NCBI GenBank assembly: GCA_947579665.1
Contig: OX388350.1
Span: forward strand, 33,327,393-33,391,392
Direction of reading: 5' to 3'
From: Sympetrum striolatum
Taxonomy: Eukaryota; Arthropoda; Insecta; Odonata; Libellulidae
DNA: 64,000 bases
This document shows, in pieces, positions 60,346-64,000 of the stretch. Position numbers and translations under genes: made by a program. The first letter of the stretch is position 1. Every line of letters starts with the position of its first letter. The notes beneath the pieces were generated by a model that saw nothing but the letters and a program-made list of their open reading frames with translations, had not been told where the DNA came from and did no database searches.

Positions 60346-62287
60346 TTTCTCTAATGCTCTGTTGAAAAATACGACTTTAAAAAACTATCTGCTCTATTCT
60401 TTTTTTTGAATTTATGTATACGTATATATCTAACAATCAGTCAAGAATGTGCTGGTTTTTTATTTCTCTCATACCTCTTGAAATTTAGTGTCATATATTT
60501 CATACCCCTTTCTGTTTCACAAATCTTATCCCTGTTGTTACATCCTTACCTTTAATTGAGGATTTTTCTTTCGTTTTTTAAATGAATCATTTCATTCAAT
60601 TACTTAGCGTAATTTTCATTGTCACGGTCTATCTTTCGCAGTTATGTTAATTTAATTCACTTCCCTTTTATGATGCTTCCAGTGTAAAATCTCCACTACT
60701 GGAATCTTTGAAACGTGGCAGTCCAGTATATATTGTGATATAAAATCAGTAAATTTGAATGGAATGGTGAAACTCGCTTCAAAAGTACTTCAGTTTATGT
60801 TGATAGTGCTTAAAGCTGAGAAAAAATCCTCCTAACAGTAATAAAATGAATTTATGATAATAGATAAGCCAGGTCCAAATATTTTAGAAGCGTTTCAATT
60901 ACAGTGAATATCGAGATTGAACTTCAAATATTGTTTTTACAATGACGAAACTTTCAATTAGTCATCCGCAATCGAAAAATCGTTTTGCAAAAAGCGAGGT
61001 GAACCTTATCTGAAGTACTGGAAATATCCGCTCATACTCGCGATAGGTTTTATCTACGTTTAAATAGAATTTCACCGCAATAACAACTTAGCGCCGCAAG
61101 AAGTGAAACTTGAAGGTTTCCACGTGTTCAAGTGACTTCGGATTGAGCAAGGTTACTAATTCTCAACAGTGGAAGAAACATTTCTGCTCCAATCTCTTGT
61201 GAATACTTCTCAGTCGTAAAATAAAAACTGCCTCGCAGATAAAACAGTGAAAGCCTTCCACGTGGGTAAATATCTATAAAGCGAGTCCTTAGCTTTACGC
61301 AATTTCCACCTTTTGCTGATGTTTGTAATTTTTCGTTAAATACTCTGAAAATTGCGAGGAAATCTGTTGTTTATCAAAAGCTCACCTTGGCTGTTTTTGC
61401 ACCAGTAATTTTTGTTATGCAATGCTACAGTTATCTTATTTATCTGGAAGTTGATTTTTAATGAAATCAGCAAACTCTTAGGCTCGTGTTGATAAACTAC
61501 GTGAGGATAAACTACGAAATTCTTATATTCTTTTTTCAGAACTGAATCTTTTAGTATACTTAAAGACATTTTAGATAGTATTTAAAGATAAATATTATTA
61601 ATACCGTGACATTTGATGGGAAGTCGATACAGTAATGCTTAAGCGCGGGCAAAAACTTTGTGTAGCTTCAAAACATTACATTTAGTGTTTACTTTAATTT
61701 ACTGTTTTATACTATAAATTTAAAACAATAAGTTACATTTTCGGTACATCGCTAACTTTAAAATGGAACTATTAATCATTTAAATTTATACTCACCATTT
61801 AGTATATGGAATAACTAAATATCTAATGAAACGCTGATACTTTAATTTAAAGTGAAAATTCAAATTTTAAACAGTTTACTTTTCAACGATAAATTCAATC
61901 TGCATTTTCAATTTATAAAAATTTTGGGACCCCCAGAAAGGTCAATTTTGGGCCCCAATAGTGGGCTCTACTTAGCGTACCGCGAATACCATCGGCTCGC
62001 AAGTGTTCCGCGGAGAACAAAAGGTCTGGAAGCACGGAACTAGGCTATTGTTTTGTCAGCAAATTTTCTCCATGCATAATATATTGCATCGATGTTCAGC
62101 TTGCATGGGGGAATGGGATGAGGTCATGGGATTAGGAAGGGGTGTCTGCGATGGAGGGGCTAATCTCCGTCACACCCACATACGCGCAGAAGGGAGAGTG
62201 TTTGGCCAGTATGCGTGCTCCCAGACGATGACGTAGCAGCAGCTCTTTTGGGCGTGGGAGGGGGAAGAGAAGGTAGGCCAAACCTCC
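60346..62287. other. No gene seen; mild GC rise near 60950-61310 and 61930-62280
   Basis: TTCCACGTGTTCAA near 61119 and TTCCACGTGGGTAA near 61257 are similar phrases containing CACGTG. TTTTGGGACCCCC and TTTTGGGCCCCA occur 28 bp apart near 61922-61960. No recognisable open frame. Confidence 0.4.
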
Positions 62288-62393
62288 TCCGCCAGACGGA
62301 GCTTAGATAAGCTCCTATGCGACAGGTATTATGCCTCCCTCTTCCCTATGGAAGAGGTCTTCCCCTGTCTGCAAGGCAGCTGCATTGGCTGCC
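62288..62393 (+). ncRNA. Compact cluster of hairpins, candidate structured RNA
   Basis: Four short perfect stems fall within 106 bases. TCCG-CGGA closes a 5-base loop at 62288-62300. GAGCTTA-GA-TAAGCTC lies at 62299-62314. CCTCTTCC-CTAT-GGAAGAGG lies at 62338-62357, and GGCAGC-GCTGCC at 62375-62393. The third is enclosed by GACAGG (62321-62326) and CCTGTC (62364-62369). The first two overlap by two bases and compete. No known RNA family is suggested, there is no A/B box, and the strand is arbitrary. It may be chance in a GC-richer island. Confidence 0.3.
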
Positions 62394-64000
62394 CTAGAAT
62401 GCGAAATTTTTCGGTCAGAGGATCTCCGAGTTTTTTTTTCGTCTCGGCCTTAATTTAAAACTAGCCCTATCCAACCCAGATTGGAGTGCAACTTGGGGAG
62501 AATTCGGAGAGCAGAGCATCAACTCTCGAGGAGAAGTTGGTGTTTCGTGTGCAATATAGACGTAGGATTACTCGGAAATTTTGACCAACGCAAATATTTA
62601 AACACAACATTTTATTTCTTTTATTTTATTCCTCCCAAAAAGGCTACGAGACGTATATTTTATTGTACGTTGGAACTGCCTTCTAAATTAAAAGATAAAA
62701 ATTTAGAGCTCACACCGTAGGTTTTAAAATTTCGATTTTTCATCATAAGTCTGCAAGTTTCAACATCGCTGTCTGGAAGTTCAGGATCTAGAACATTTTG
62801 TAAGTTATAATCGAATTTTAGCATTTTTTTGGTGAGATTAAGCCCTCTCGTGTCTCTTCTCCATCCAGTATCGAATAGCGTGTAAATATATATTACGATA
62901 TTAATTAAAATATGAAAGTGGTTTTCCAAAAAGAATTTTCATAACTTTAATTTGAGTAACATCCACACATAAGTGGGGAAAATCTAAAACAGCATGGTAA
63001 AATGAGAATCTCATTTCAGGATGGTTAATATAAAACAAATTGATAATGATATTGCAATTTCGTGCATACAACAGAGACGAGGAAAAAGAAAATAAGCAGT
63101 ACAGTGGTCGTGGAATTAACTGTCAATTGCAGTTGTTACCTTAAAATGTATGCACGGCATTAATTTATGAAATTACAGTAGTACGCTAGGTATTACATTT
63201 AATTATTCCGAATTAATTTCTAAGTGCTATAAATAAACAAGATAAATAGAAACTTTCGTATTACAATGCAAGTTTAATTCGGTGATTACAAGGTGGTGAG
63301 ATTGAGGAAATGGCAAATCGAAACTGTGATTCAGATTATCGGTATTAATTAAATGAGGATAATGTGTTGGTATGTGATATTTCCCGACTATAAAGGGTTT
63401 ATTCTAAGTGCACTCTTTCCTAGTAATAATTCCATGATATATTTTAAAGCCTAGCTTAACTCGAGATTATTTTTCGTAATAATTATTTCATTGGCTGGTC
63501 TAGAGTGTGGGATCCGTCCCGGATTTTCACGTTTTCCCCGTTCGACGTCTGTTTTTCCTCCGAGCAGCTTTTCCTCGTCCTTTTCCGCTGCGAATATTTC
63601 GTGGAAAGGACGTCACGAAGATCGTTTCACGTCCGGATGTGAATCCGTCTGAGACGTTGTCTCATAAGAGCGGCGTTGCTCTTATTATTTCGGTCGCGAT
63701 CGTGATTCTTCCGTTAGCGAAGGCTTATTTGAGCAGACGATCGCTTTTTGCAGCAGGAGATGCGGAGAAACATATTTCCCTTTCTTTTTCATCCGACCGT
63801 ATACCCGCGCGGTAAACGCTTATGTTCAAATGACGGACATGTAAAGTAGAATTTATATTTTTTCTTTTAAGTAAAGGAGTTAACGTTCTTAGTGAATTGT
63901 CACATCTCAATCAATATTATAGTATTTACTGACATAATCCAATGAAAAATAATGAATTTTATTTTAAATACTTATTGAAAATGAATTACTGCATAATTTA
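62394..64000. other. No gene seen; islands near 62394-62560 and 63480-63830
   Basis: Two islands in AT-rich DNA. The last one is CpG-containing with a 102-codon plus-strand frame (63507-63815) of no recognisable type. Nothing else stands out to the end of the window. Confidence 0.4.

Overview
The window looks like non-coding nuclear DNA from an animal, most likely an arthropod and probably an insect. It is strongly AT-rich and full of microsatellites. It carries tRNA-headed SINE-like copies, LINE-like 3' tails with (ATT)n or (AAG)n ends, small foldback elements, and two copies of a dispersed repeat that I associate with insect genomes. No open reading frame exceeds about 171 codons and none shows a domain I recognise. 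I found no operons, Shine-Dalgarno sites, CRISPR arrays or true rRNA/tRNA genes, so I call no protein-coding gene. The simplest reading is an intergenic region or the inside of a very long intron. A near-perfect zero-length-exon (recursive splice) site at 53629-53656 on the + strand favours the intron reading.

Layout. 0-5.2 kb: a 61-bp TA-flanked foldback, two opposed copies of an AT-rich repeat family (about 1.1-1.5 and 3.8-4.1 kb), and a 23-bp minisatellite. 9.9-11.0 kb: a probable transposon remnant, then a GC-rich foldback whose loop is a (CCCAA)n tract. 12-14.1 kb: a local duplication and a LINE-like tail. 16.8-19.4 kb: a possible hAT terminus followed by the most striking object, a 2.46-kb palindrome. 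Each of its arms carries six spaced GGTTCGA (Pol III B-box-like) motifs in an alternating two-type, higher-order repeat. 25.9-27.9 kb: a polypurine tract and a 1-kb element with 14-bp terminal inverted repeats, a 317-bp tandem repeat and a CA tract. 30-35.5 kb: hairpins, an insect-type dispersed repeat, a LINE-like tail and a pair of interleaved stems. 42-53.3 kb: hairpins and three SINE-like copies. 53.6-55 kb: the candidate recursive splice site and diverged local duplications. 58-59.1 kb: two long-TIR foldback elements and a palindrome. 60-62.4 kb: a second dispersed-repeat fragment and a compact hairpin cluster.

At larger scale, AT-rich sequence alternates with roughly thirty islands of higher GC and CpG, each about 0.3-0.9 kb long, spaced near 2 kb. 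These islands hold most of the longer ORFs, probably only because they contain fewer stop codons. Their function is unknown. All repeat boundaries and identities were judged by eye, without alignment or database searches.
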